Shown here piece by piece: positions 43,328 through 54,739 of a stretch of DNA of 64,000 nucleotides (positions within the stretch are counted from its first letter, which is position 1; every line of letters starts with the position of its first letter). The position numbers and the translations under genes were made by a program. The notes under the pieces were generated by a model. That model had not been told where the DNA came from. It was given only the letters and a program-made list of their open reading frames with translations, and did no database searches. The stretch spans positions 620,001 to 684,000 of the forward strand of contig OZ316895.1 of NCBI GenBank assembly GCA_973895155.1. Direction: 5' to 3'. The DNA is from Marsupella aquatica (taxonomy: Eukaryota > Marchantiophyta).

Positions 43328-45550
43328 CTGGTGGGGCACACAATCACGAGAAGGGATTGTGACCTTCCAAAGTGTCCACATATCCACATTGATCATGAAT
43401 TCACTTTTGAAAATATCGACAAGGAACACAGAGCAGCCATATAGGGAATTGTGGGCGTGTTGCACACTTTGTTGTCTCAATCAATTCATTTGCCTCCAAA
43501 CCAAAATCCTCGCTAGCACGTAGATCAATTTATCCCTCCCAAGAAAGAAAGAACTCGCATGCACATAGGACATCAATATAACGCAATCGGTACTCGATTG
43601 CTGCTCGCTTCACTACATTGCCAACCACAACACAAAATTGTCCTGCGCAATAGGGCATCAATTCTACCCCAATCGCTACTCAAGTGTTGCTCTAATGATG
43701 AAGGCAAATAGTGCCAAAAAAGGCCATAGCAACAGAGTACAGGATTGAGACAATGAAACATTTAATTGTTGTAAATTAAGTGCTCTGAAACCTGAATTAC
43801 ATATGGAGATTCTGATGTATGCTGAATGGCAGAGCGCCTCATTTGTAGTAAATAGCAGAGCTCACCTGAGTGTTGACTTTACAGCTGATTTAACGTCTGT
43901 AACGTTGTTCTGATTCACCTTGCTGAGTACTCACCATGACAAAGCTTGTGATTAGAATACAACACAAACTATGAAGAGTACCTGATTGTGAATAAGCACC
44001 AAAGGTTCAAGATACCTAGACTAGAGCATTAAGAACTATAGTTTAGGCATTTACAAATGTTATAAGCTAACTTGAGTACATCCCGATGCCCTCATACTCA
44101 CAAGAAGTGGATGAAAATGTTAAATTAGAAAAATGTGTCCTTATACATTAAATCTGGTGGCAATGTTGGAGGTAAGGGTGGAGAAAATTTGCAATTGGGA
44201 CCGACAAGAGTGGATTGACTGCACCCAACAACATTAGGAACCCGCCCAAGATTTTCAACTTAGATTGACGACTGCTTCTTTTTGCTAGATCTGTTCATTT
44301 TGGAAGAAAGATTTGTGCAAAATTTTACATTCAGATTTGTTTTCGGAAGAAAGCGCATCTGCATGTCGCTACAATCCCCACCATTCTCATAGAAGAAGTA
44401 AGCAAATTGGCATCCATGTTTTCCTATCAGTGAGCAACATCTCCACACTGCCCTGGTGCCACAGAATTGATGAGCAGAAGCTCAGGTCATGGATAATTCC
44501 TACTCTGCAAACAAAGCCACTAGAGAAACATGTGGAGATTAATTGCATAGCGAACACTGTATCTATGGTTAAACAAGACTACAATCTTGTGTTAGAGTTT
44601 TATCCAATCGTTTTGCTTTCTTGAAGGAGATCACTTCATATCAAATTATCCTAACCAAATGACTGCTCACAACATAATACCAAGTTACAGCAGGGGCCGA
44701 GTAATGAGTGAAAGCTTCAACACCAATACAACTTTGCTACAAGCCCCTATAACAGAACCTCGTAAGATGAACTCGTCCTCTGGTCTGTATTAGGAAAGAT
44801 TTATAGAGTGTAGAAACCATAAGAAACCTTAACTTGTTAACGTACAGCTGATCAATGCACTCTTCAATCAATTTCTTATCACCGGATCGATCTATCTAGG
44901 ATGATTCATTCTCGGAGGCATCTAAAGCCATGGATGACTAGGAATCGTTGCACAACTTTGGAAGACATTTAAAATCCACAACTACTGCTAGATTCTAATT
45001 CTTGCATGTGAGGATAATGGAGAAATTCTTGTAACAAGGAAGAGATTACAAACGATTCGGCCGAGGATATGACAAAGAACTCACCAACAAGAAGACAGGA
45101 GCAACTTTCATCCGGAACCACTCCATCAAATTGTCCATCGTTCATCCAAAACAATTCCGGCACAATACCCGTTGTGTTTGTCAGACTGGATCCCATTTCA
45201 CCTCTTGCAAATTGTTTGCACAGTGCTCATGAGCACTCCAATACACTCCTGCAATCAAGAAGGAAGTGTATTGTGTCCCGCTCCCTCAACAAAACCACTA
45301 CATGTAATGCTCGCCAAGACCACCGCCCCACTTAGCGTACCGTATACCGCTCTTGCACATTTAGCAGCCGTGAACCGCCCTGCATGGCTAGATGATGACT
45401 ACAGGGTTGGTGTTTCTCTTTCCCAGCGGTAGACGCCAACGCGGTTACGGTCATGGTAAGGGCCTTACAGTGTAAGGCAACCACCGTTTGAAGGAAGGAT
45501 GAGGAAGATGAGACTTGCAATTTTGTGGGTAGTGGATGAGAGTTCTGATT

Positions 45551-45640
45551 ATCAACTCGGCCCTGGTTATCCACTTTGTGGCCCTACTTTAAGCCTCTCT
45601 CCGTCCTGGTGCTGGTCCCTATCAGATCCCTGGGGGCTCA
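45551..45640. repeat. Inverted partial copy of the SINE-associated repeat
   Basis: Plus-strand GCCTCTCTCCGTCCTGGTGC and TGGTCCCTATCAGATCC are the approximate reverse complement of GATCCGACAGGGACCCAGAC...GGAGGGAGAGAG at 17610-17650. It is diverged and has no tRNA-like head. Confidence 0.45.
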
Positions 45641-45645
45641 CCCTA

Positions 45646-45826
45646 AAATGGGTTCTCTACAAAGAAAGTGTCACTATTGGGCTGGGGAAGGACTACTAAG
45701 TGTTCTTCCCCATTTCCATTCAAGACAAAAACCTGAAATGGGTTCCCTACAAAGAAAGTGTCACTATTGGGGTGGGGAGAGACTACTAAGTGTTCTTCCC
45801 CATTTCAGTTCAAGACAAAAAACAAA
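45646..45826. repeat. Tandem duplication, ~90-bp period
   Basis: Units at about 45646 and 45736 share AAATGGGTTC, CTACAAAGAAAGTGTCACTA, GACTACTAAGTGTTCTTCCC and TTCAAGACAAAAA. Only a handful of differences separate them. Confidence 0.9.
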
Positions 45827-48737
45827 CCACGCTACTATCCCCTTGTTTGAAAGTGTCCTCCGTTTTAAAGTTCTTTTCAAACACAAATTCTTACAAACTA
45901 GGTTTTATTAGCTGCTTGGAGACAACCATTGACATTTTGCGTGTTCAATATTGATGAGCATGCGGGGCATGCTATTCTTGTGGAGGTCTTTGTGAATGCA
46001 AAAAACTAAACAAAGCTCCTGACTAAGCTCAATTACTAACATGTTTGAGACGGTTGGTAGGACCTTAAACTAGGCATTATTGTTATACAAAAAACAAAAA
46101 TGACTTGCATGGACATTGGTCATGACAGGAAAATAGTGTGCAACAAGCGGTTCCAAACAGGTGTATGACTTTATGTGCGGAGGCAACCCAGACTCGCAAA
46201 GGTTGATTTAATTCACTAAGGCAACAGTGAGAGCAACAGAAGTGGCATATCCCAACTGGAAACGCCACACAAGGAATTATCCCAAATCAGTACTAGCCTC
46301 TTTTGAATGTTTTAAATTCCTTAACCTTGGGCTACTTTGCTACTTTTGTCATCTCGCTTGGCCTCATCAGGTGGGCGATCCTAAGAAGGGACACATGTCT
46401 TTTCCCAGCAATACAGCCAGTGACTTTAATCTTTCTTGCTTTCTTTGGAATATTAAGTCATGCAAAGAAAAACACTAGAGAAATGAAGATTTCCGGTCAA
46501 CAAGTGTCAATGAATAAGTTAGTTTCGGATGGAGGCAGTAATTTGCGACTGCTGTCTATGGAGTGAAAGCCCTGGCCAAATAAAAATTAGTTCGTGGACC
46601 CCTTGGCTAATAAAATCAGGGGGAAGAGTCTATCTGAGCCGTCTCCATTTCTTATCTCTGGAAATCTTGTCCGTCCATCATAATGGTCAATCTATGGCTC
46701 AAAAGAAAGATCTCAAATAGATCTATGGATGGTTTCTGTCCGTTTTGCAAATGGGTTAATATTTTTCAAATGAAAAATTAAACAAATCCAAGCCTTCCTA
46801 GCCGTCGATTTTGTTGATTTTATGATCTTTGCCGTCCATTTTGTAATGCCTCTAGAAATCTTATTCATCCATGTTAGAAGGCGATCTAGGGTGCAAAAGA
46901 AAGATCTCAATGCGATCTACGACCGGGTATTTTTTGTTTTGAGAATGAGTAAATAGTTTTGAGTATAAAATTCGATGAACTTTCAAGATTCCAGCCATTC
47001 CTCCTCCCCGATCCTGGGTTTCTATGTGCTCTTCCCAACATTAATGACCGCACAATACGAGAGGTCCGTACATACCGAGAGTTGCGGTTTAACTAGGAAG
47101 TTATCAAGTTAGTTATTAGTCATTATTTATTATATGAAAAATAATTTTTATAAATCTTTGAATTTAAATTTTAAAATTGGAAATGTAACTAAAACGGTTA
47201 CATAGTGACTGTTTTAACCGTCTTGCTCTTTGCATTTTCAATGTTTTTATTTTTCTTTTTACGGCATGGCGTCCCAAAATTTACACCCAAATTGACATAA
47301 ACACGAATGAAAACTATAAGTTTGATTCACAAAACCGACGAGTCTTGTTTGTTGCGGTTGTTGTTGACATGGCACGTTGTGATGCCATGAATTTTGGAAG
47401 GGACCTCTAGTGGGGTCCGTAAAGAATCCTGATTTCTACTTTGATCATGGATAGAAATTGTGAGATGCTATTGAACTCGAGTTCATTTTCATTGTCGACC
47501 ATGACTTTGGTGTTGACGAGGCACAATCAATGGATGATTCCCTGTTCCTCCCCAGAATGAGATCAGTCTCCCCTACGATAAGCAATGTGAGCAGGTGTGG
47601 AAAAGCTCTTGGTCAGAGGATTTTAATCAGAAATCTCCAAAGCTATCTGGCCAGCATGATTTTGTAATATTAGTCCGGGCCACCCTCGGTGAAAGAGGAC
47701 TCTCGTTTGTTAATTTTGATATGATTGGACTTGCATATAAAACTCTTGCAACTTCTCAAATTTATGCCAACCATTACACTACTGGGAGCTTACAAAATTC
47801 ATGAGTGTCTTACTCAATCAAGTACCCTAAACCCCCAAAACCCAAAATTTTGTTCTCCTCTTTAATACCCGAAACCTCTAGTCCATACCAAGTACATCTC
47901 AGTAATATATCACTATTGCACACATGATGGACGAGAGAGCCAGAAATTTAGACAGAGGGCATGTATTGTGTGAGCATTCCATTTGGACATCCTAGCAAGC
48001 CAATCTCGTTGCTGGCCTGCAAGCCTGGACTCTACTTGGCCTGGGTTACAAATAATTATGGTGGGTGTCATGTATCGTGCAACCATTTGCTCTTCGTTGC
48101 ATGGGGCGATGGCACGACCACAAAACATTAGTCTCGACTACGTCAGTCTTGCTGGGACTGCGTTGATTGTGGAAAGTTCACGATACCCTTTAACTGACCC
48201 TACAAGCAGGTCAAGTAGTTGGCTCACATGTCTAAGTTTGCCATGGCCAAGATTGAGAAGGAGCAACTCTAGTCTCTGTACCATCTGGACGACGTCGTTT
48301 GGAAACCTCTTGGCAGTTGAACAGCTCACCTTTGATTTGACAAACTCTTTGCAATTGCCGGAATCTACAGATGATTTGCTGCCAATGGTGCTTTCTTACT
48401 CTACAGAGTGCACACTATGTGGACAATTTAGTTGTCAAGTCTTCCTTTGCTTTCCCTTGCCTTATATTCTCACGCAAATGGGTTTCCCTGGTCAATCTAC
48501 CTCTGTTGCACAATCGTGCAGTGGAAGGCTAAACCCTGAAACAATCTGACTGCGGGATGTTTTAAGTAGGAATATAAAAATGATGTTAGCGTCTCACAAT
48601 CCCTTCATAGGCGAAAACCACTCCTCGTCAAAACCGACGGATTGTTAACAAGATGGCCGGTGTGGACTGCAGACAACTTTAATCATTATAAAAATTAGAA
48701 TGCGTCGCTTGCAACCAGGTATTTAAACTATCTTCTG

Positions 48738-51700
48738 CTATGCCCCTTTTTGAGCTGGGTCCTGAACTACGCGCTTTCCATTCCCAGGGCCCCCAATCAC
48801 CCCAGTTGTTTTGAATTGAACCTGTCTAGCTCTGGCCCTCTCCTTTTCTTCTGGTGACTTCAATGAGTAACAGTATGGGCATGAGACCCCTTCCTCCCAT
48901 AGGGCAGACGTTTTATCATCATCGTTAACTGGTTTCTTACAAGCATAACATAGAGAGTGTGTCCCTTGTTTCAACCCATGCTCTACAGAGACGCGTTTGT
49001 CAAAGACAAAGCATTCCCCTTCCCATAAACTCTCTGCCGGAGTCACCTGCTCGAGGTATTTCAAAATTCCTCCTTCCAGATGGTACACCTGCTTGCAATT
49101 CACAGGTAATCTTGTCATTACCATCACGCTGTACAATGGTGCATGAGAATCTCTCCGCTTGGAAGACAGCTAAACAGAAGGTCCAATTGAACACAACCTT
49201 GCAGTAGGACACAGAACTGTTCCCTAAAGGAGAGGATGGACACATTGTAGGGAAAGAAATGTTACGGCTGCACTGCCGCAACTTCGAGAGTAGCTTTCAT
49301 AAGGAATGTATAACTGCTACTTTTGGAATTCAACATCTCAGACACATACCTCGTTAAACCCTTTTTCCATAAGATACGATGTGGCCTTTTCACATCTGAT
49401 ACCGCCCGTACAATACATAGCAATTCGCGTACGTTGTGCTTCTGTAGGAACTAGGTCACCCATCTCTGGCATCGAGTGGCCATTGTCCTCTGAAGTATTC
49501 GCTATCAAATCTTCACCCTCCTTGGGCGATTGATTTGTCGACAATCTGAACCTATTCTCCACCCAGGTAGGGAACTCCCTGAAAGCCTCAGTCTTCGGAT
49601 CCTCTGCTCCTTTGAATCTCCCAATCCGTACTTCATAATCATTCCTTACATCTACTACGACCTGCCAAAACAATTTTCGAGTGAGAGAATGCGACGACCA
49701 GTCGTCAACAACTCTGAACAATGCGGAGGCACAGTCAAACGATCACTCACTTCGAGACGTCGCTCACATCACATCACCTTTCGACCCCTGTCATTTTATA
49801 TGGACCGACTACAGCATACCGGAAATACAATGGATTTTTGCAAAGTCAGGAGGTAACACACCGTTCTAGAATCCGAAATCAAAGCGTTCCAGTCCTTGGG
49901 CTTCACATACGTCCCTACTTTCTCCGAGGGTTTTACACCTGGAACGCCCAAAGGCACAACCTGTCAAAGCTACACATAGTCAGCAACAATCTTATCAATC
50001 AGAAAGAGAGACAGAGCTAACACAAGACAGTAAAACATTCAAGATCTTCCCGTATCTTAAGGCAGTCCCCGTGATCGACTCAATCTTTTATAGTGAGAGT
50101 CCTCTACAATGATTCCCTTCAACAATTGCTCGATAGTGGAACGACTTCAAGTCCAGATAAATGTCCCTTCCAATGTCAACAGTATTTCCCATGAGTAAGA
50201 ATGACCACAGCTTAAGGAAGACCTCTTAGAGGACAATATGGCATAGCTGATAGACCAATACACCCATCTGAAACGGGCACACTAGCTTGCAATGTTATGC
50301 ATTGGTGAAGGGTTTAGGTCCTTCAGGCTTACTGGATTATATAGACGAAACACAGTTATCCAAACGAAATTATGCAAAAATTCTGGTTAAAGTGACATCG
50401 AGCGGACCGAAGTCAGAGAGAAAACTCCCTCGGAAATGTCCCTTCCAATGTCAACAGTGATTCTCATGAGTAAGAATGACCACAGCTTAAGGAAGGCCTC
50501 TTAGAGGAGAAATACTGCATAGCTGATAGACCAATACACCCATCTAAAACGGGCACACTAGCTTGCAATATTATGCATAAGGTGGAGGATTTAGGGCCTT
50601 CAGGCTTACCGGATTATATACGCCAAACACAATTATCCTATAGAACTTATGCAAAAATTCTGGTGACATCTAGCGGATGATAATCAGGGAAAGTTCGCTC
50701 GGAAATGTCCCTTCCAATGTCAACAGTGATTCCCATGAGTAAGAATGACCACAGCTTAAGGAAGACCGCTTAGAGGACAATGTTGCATAGCTGATAGACC
50801 AATATGCCCATCTGAAACGGGCACACTAGCTTGCAATATTATGCATAGGGTGTAGGATTGAGGCCTTAAGGGCGTACCGGATTATATAAGCCAATCACAG
50901 TGATCCGATGGAGCCAAAATTCTGGTTATAATGACATAGAGAGGATGATAGTCAGGGAGGAAACTCCCTCGGAAATGTCCCTTCCAATGTCAACAGTGAT
51001 TCTCATGAGTAAGAATGACCACAGCTTAAGGAAGACCTCTTAGAGGACAATGTTGCATAGCTGATAGACCAACATACCCATCTAAAACGGGCACACTAGC
51101 TTGCAATATTATGCATAGGCTGAAGGGTTTAGGGCCTTCAGGCTTACCGGATTATCTACGCCAAACACAGTTATCCAAAGGAAATTATGCAAAAATTCTG
51201 GTTATTTGTGAATCTAGAGGATGATCGTCAGGGAAAAAGTTCCCTCGGAAATGTCCCTTCCAATGTCAACAGTGATTCCCATGAGTAAGAATGACCACAG
51301 CTTAAGGAAGACCTCTTAGAGGACAATGTTGCATAGCTGATAGACCAATATACCCATCTGAAACGGGGACACTAGCTTGCAATACTATGCATCCAGAATT
51401 ATCCACCCCAACGCCATTGGAGTACACGGAACTTCTGGTTCTGAATTGAGACGTTTCTTCAAGTTAGGGTGACAAGCATTACCCAAACGATGAAACTTAC
51501 CAACCGTTTGCTCTTTCGTCTGTATTTCAATTAGTTCACTTCTCGAATGCAAAGACAGGGAGAAAATAATTTAAAATCCTAACACTGAGCTGTATAAGTG
51601 CGCACTTTTTCCTTTCCTTCCTTTCTCTGGGCGGCGGTTACATTAGGAGCGGAGTTAAGAATCACGACTTTACCTCAGTTTTCAATTTCACTCGAACGTG

Positions 51701-52865
51701 ACCCCAGCGGAATGGAGCATCGTCACCAGCACCCAATGGAGACTTCGATGTATGACCATGGTGCAGTTCTTCCTCTTCTTCAGTGGCAGGAGCTTCATTT
51801 TTCCGCAAGTCCTTGAATCGCACGTCTGTCAGCAGTGTGGCAAAGACTTTGTCTACAGACTCTCGGGTTCCACATATGCTACCATTGATCCCCTCTGGAG
51901 CTAGGATAATTCCACCCGAGACTCGCTGCACGCACGAAGTGCCGCAATACCACGATTAGAAATCCTAGATGACAACTGCTTCGTTGCACTGCTTGTTCGC
52001 GTGAAGAGAGCTTCACGCAGCCTATTCATAATTATTTCGACAAACAGTCGCGATGGGACTGGGACAGCAACCCCTCAACTTCGACGAAATAATACCAAAA
52101 ACAAGAAGGTGCTATAATGTTCATAAACGATACAAAACAAAATACCGATAGTGCTTTCTACGACAGCAATCGAAGACTGTGTTCAGCTGAGCCATACAAT
52201 TTCCCGATCAGGGGCTGAGGTTACAAGGTTCGGTAACATGTTCTACGGATAACGAGTCACATACATTTTGGCTTAGGAGTGCTAACTTTAATCCGCTTCC
52301 CTGCAATGCACAAGCTTGCAAGTGCCGCCGCAGTAGCACTTCAAAGCATTTCACTCCCAGCGACCAAAGTAATCGAGGATTCAAAGGCGAGCCATGAGCT
52401 GGAAGCTATTACACATTACCCATGAAAAGATGGAATAGAGACAGTTCAGTGAGAGAAAGAGAGAAAGGAAGGCAAGCACCTCACATGTGCATCACACAGC
52501 TCTCGCAAAGGTGTTCGCATTTCCACGTAGTCGGGGAGATCCGCAAACTTGTAGAACGACACCACCACGAGAGAGGAGGGTCTTCTCGCCTTAACAGCGG
52601 CATCTTCCTCCCCCTCAACTGCCGGACTCTTGAAGTCGTTCTCTCCATCACTCCGAGTGGCGGAGGTGGTAGGAACAGCAGCAAAGGAAGTAGTACGCTG
52701 CTCATGCTGAAGCTTTTGGCCCATCCATGCAATCCAACTCCGCCCCTTCTTCTTAGTCTCGGAAAATAACAAGCCTCTTCCGTTGCTTCCACCCTCTGTT
52801 CGCAGTATCAAAGGGCTGGACAAGCGCGTCAGTCCCGTCGCAGAGAACGCACTGGCGGCCCGCAT
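48738..52865 (-). CDS. STR8: Rhodanese-like protein 8 / TrhO family (tRNA U34 hydroxylase-like), 5 exons, 464 aa
   Basis: Bacterial TrhO makes 5-hydroxyuridine at tRNA position 34; the plant members are plastid rhodanese-like proteins. Exons: 52865-52485, 51925-51674, 49960-49862, 49661-49350, 49088-48738; all phase 0, 1395 nt. Residues 1-70 ([17 protein letters not shown]...) look like a plastid transit peptide. Next come [66 protein letters not shown] and the rhodanese part [19 protein letters not shown]. The active-site loop is [11 protein letters not shown], with the catalytic Cys kept. Then come [34 protein letters not shown], and a four-Cys metal-type pair LCYACKK / VSCPYCYS. It ends with the family's KERARARQ and GVIGGP blocks. 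The gene is collinear and apparently intact. Intron 2 carries a five-copy satellite. The hydroxylase role in plants is inferred. Confidence 0.95.
50159..51391. repeat. Intronic satellite: five units of ~272 bp
   Basis: Units begin AAATGTCCCTTCCAATGTCA at 50159, 50434, 50703, 50973 and 51249 (spacings 275, 269, 270, 276). Each runs through GAATGACCACAGCTTAAGGA, TAGCTGATAGACCAA and CACTAGCTTGCAAT to ATGCAT, followed by a more variable ~110-bp tail. The last unit stops at the ATGCAT. The array lies inside intron 2 of the rhodanese gene. Confidence 0.95.
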
Positions 52866-53305
52866 GGAGGCCCTCCCGTCGTTTCAGAACAAAACTAGAA
52901 TCCAAAATCAGACTGCGTTCCTGGGTACCCGATCAAGAAGGTCGAAACGGATCTCAGGTCCCACGAGAAAACACCACAACAGTGTGTATCTAAAGTGAGA
53001 CAGCGGAAAGTGCCCACAAGGGTCCGCCCATCTCGGATGCCCAAATATTTATCTCCAGCTCCATCGCCAATGCCGATTTCGTTGCCGAGTTCCTTCATAG
53101 AGCACACGCAGAGGTGAAGAAGTACGCGACTGATGCCCTAAGGGAGGACCCGCAACGGCCCTCTCCCTGTGAAGGTCGAAGTTTGCAGGCGCAAGGACTT
53201 CCATGCGATCCTTTTTCTTTTCCCCCTTTTAGAACCGAAAGTTGGCCCATGTCACATACGATCCCTTCAGGAACCTACGCCTCTTTAGGGTTAGCCCACA
53301 AGGGG

Positions 53306-53570
53306 TCATACCAGGGATCCTAGGGTAACCCCACAATGGGGTTGCACCTAAACCAGGAGAGAGATGGAGAGGTACATAGATAGATGAACAAAAGCCCAGA
53401 TCATACCAGGGTTGCTAGAGTAAATAATCCCTCACAAGGGGATTGTACCTAAACCAGGAGAGAGAGAGAGAGGGGGAGCGTCGAAGGAAAGCCCTGACCA
53501 TACCAGGGATCCTAGGGTAACCCCCACAAGCCAGGGGGTTGGACCTAAACAGAGAGAGAGAGAGAGAAAA
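53306..53570. repeat. Three ~96-bp units ending in GA-rich tracts
   Basis: Units start TCATACCAGGG at 53306 and 53401 and CCATACCAGGG at 53498. Each reads on through TAGGGTAA or TAGAGTAA, a short GGGGTTG or GGGATTG stretch, ACCTAAAC, and an AGAGAGAG tract of changing length. The third unit ends in a run of A. Confidence 0.85.
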
Positions 53571-53574
53571 AAAA

Positions 53575-53740
53575 AAAAAACTCACCAGCTAGGGCTAAAG
53601 AGAACCAGGACTCCCACCCATACACCTAATCCACATGCAAACACCTTCCACAACCCTTGCATGTGGAAAGGGGGATTGAACCTGGGACCTCTAGGTTTTA
53701 GGCTAATCCCCTAGCCAACTGACCAAAGCTAGTTACTTTC
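53575..53740 (-). mobile_element. tRNA-derived SINE with intact A and B boxes
   Basis: On the minus strand a tRNA-like head carries A box TGGTCAGTTGG (53715-53725) and B box GGTTCAATCCC (53672-53682). They are 32 bases apart, as in a tRNA gene. The body continues with the CTTTCCACATGCAAGG stem and GGGTGGGAGTCCTGGTTCTC, matching the copies around 17650-18232. The same head occurs in split form at 24694-24718 plus 18188-18232. The 3' end runs into a T/CT-rich tract. Confidence 0.75.
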
Positions 53741-53768
53741 CATGCAATCTTTGGCTTCATCTCCAAGG

Positions 53769-53770
<2 letters not shown>

Positions 53771-53804
<34 letters not shown>
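53771..53804. repeat. (AG)n microsatellite
   Basis: An uninterrupted run of about 17 AG dinucleotides. Confidence 0.97.
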
Positions 53805-53807
<3 letters not shown>

Positions 53808-54739
53808 ATCTAGTTAGGGTGTCTCAGACCTATGAGAGACTATAGTTATTAGAGCCCTCTTGCATGTGTTAAGGTCCTTAGTTTTCCTTCCCTCAATCCA
53901 CAGTTGGCATATGCATATTTGACCTAGAATTATGTGGAGAAGCCCCCTCTTCAGGCTAGGCTTAGAGCATCTCCTACATGACGCTATTGGCATACGGGAA
54001 TGGGGCTTTCTACATAACCCCGTAGAGGAATGTTGAAAAGACACCTCCAATGGGAGAACGGGGATGCTACTACACTTTTGGTGAATGGGTATTTGTTTCT
54101 TGTGGGAATGGGATTCTGGACACCATATCCTCGACCATGTCATCTGCAGGGTTCCTAACTCATTGGAACAGATGTAGATTGTACTATCAGTGGATGAGCG
54201 TCAGGCCTCCGCGGAGGAAGGAGGCCACACAAACTGTTTCCTGTTTTGTGGTCAAGCACAAAGAAGCTCTTCAACAGAAATGGTGCCCAACATTTTAGGC
54301 TTGTCGTACCCGTTGGGATTGCACTTTGATTTCACTCAACCCATACTCCCAGCATACGAATGCAAGACTACCAGGTATTAATGTATACAATGAGAGAAAC
54401 CCATTACCATAGGAGATGCTCTTATGGCATACAAAGTGGATAACCAACGACAAGGGGTGTGATGCTTTGCCAGGATCACGAAGTAATAATTAAGCCTAAG
54501 ATGATGGCTAAATAAGGATAGATAGAGGGTATGAGGTAACAATAAAGACCGATGCCGATTTCTACGTGTTAGATGATAAGGGAAAGATCCAACGGTTGAG
54601 ATCCGGCGGGATTTGGAGTTATGACCTAATCCAGGCTTGATCACAAGACCCCTAAGTGGCGGCTTCAGAGTGAAGAGACCAATACTCTGCCATTTCATGT
54701 TCTCGTGTACACGGTCTCGACATTGAGGAGCGACTGTCA

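Larger units (their letters stand above)
43328..48737. other. Long spacer with decayed fragments, no gene supported
   Basis: Minus-strand frames near 44260-44448 (IGKHGCQFAYFFYENGGDCS) and 44969-45574 have gene-like composition, but they need several stops or frameshifts to join and match no family I recognise. A tandem duplication is at 45646-45826. A 188-codon plus-strand frame at 47983-48549 lacks an ATG start and family motifs. The region 46900-47400 is strongly AT-rich. The end near 48737 should hold the 3' untranslated region of the rhodanese gene. Confidence 0.4.
52866..54739. other. Upstream region of the rhodanese gene with simple repeats and a SINE
   Basis: The rhodanese promoter should lie within a few hundred bases of 52866; a weak TATA-like ATAAATATT is on the minus strand near 53044-53052. 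From 53306 the sequence is a GA-rich tandem array, followed by a SINE (53575-53740) and an AG microsatellite (about 53771-53804). No gene is recognised. Confidence 0.5.

Noticed and set aside
44260-45574. Possible minus-strand multi-exon gene (GVYWSAHEHCANNLQEVKWD, IGKHGCQFAYFFYENGGDCS)
   Set aside because: Pieces are suggestive, but joining them needs several unsupported splices or ignores stops, and I do not recognise the family. Left as spacer with a note.
47983-48549. 188-codon plus-strand frame upstream of the rhodanese gene's 3' end
   Set aside because: It has no ATG at its start, its composition looks like antisense of something else, and no family motif is visible. The minus strand at the same place has gene-like pieces but with stops. 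Neither could be supported.
52446-52998. Overlapping plus- and minus-strand frames over the first rhodanese exon
   Set aside because: Only the minus-strand frame beginning [11 protein letters not shown] shows the family motif [15 protein letters not shown]. The others are shadows of it.
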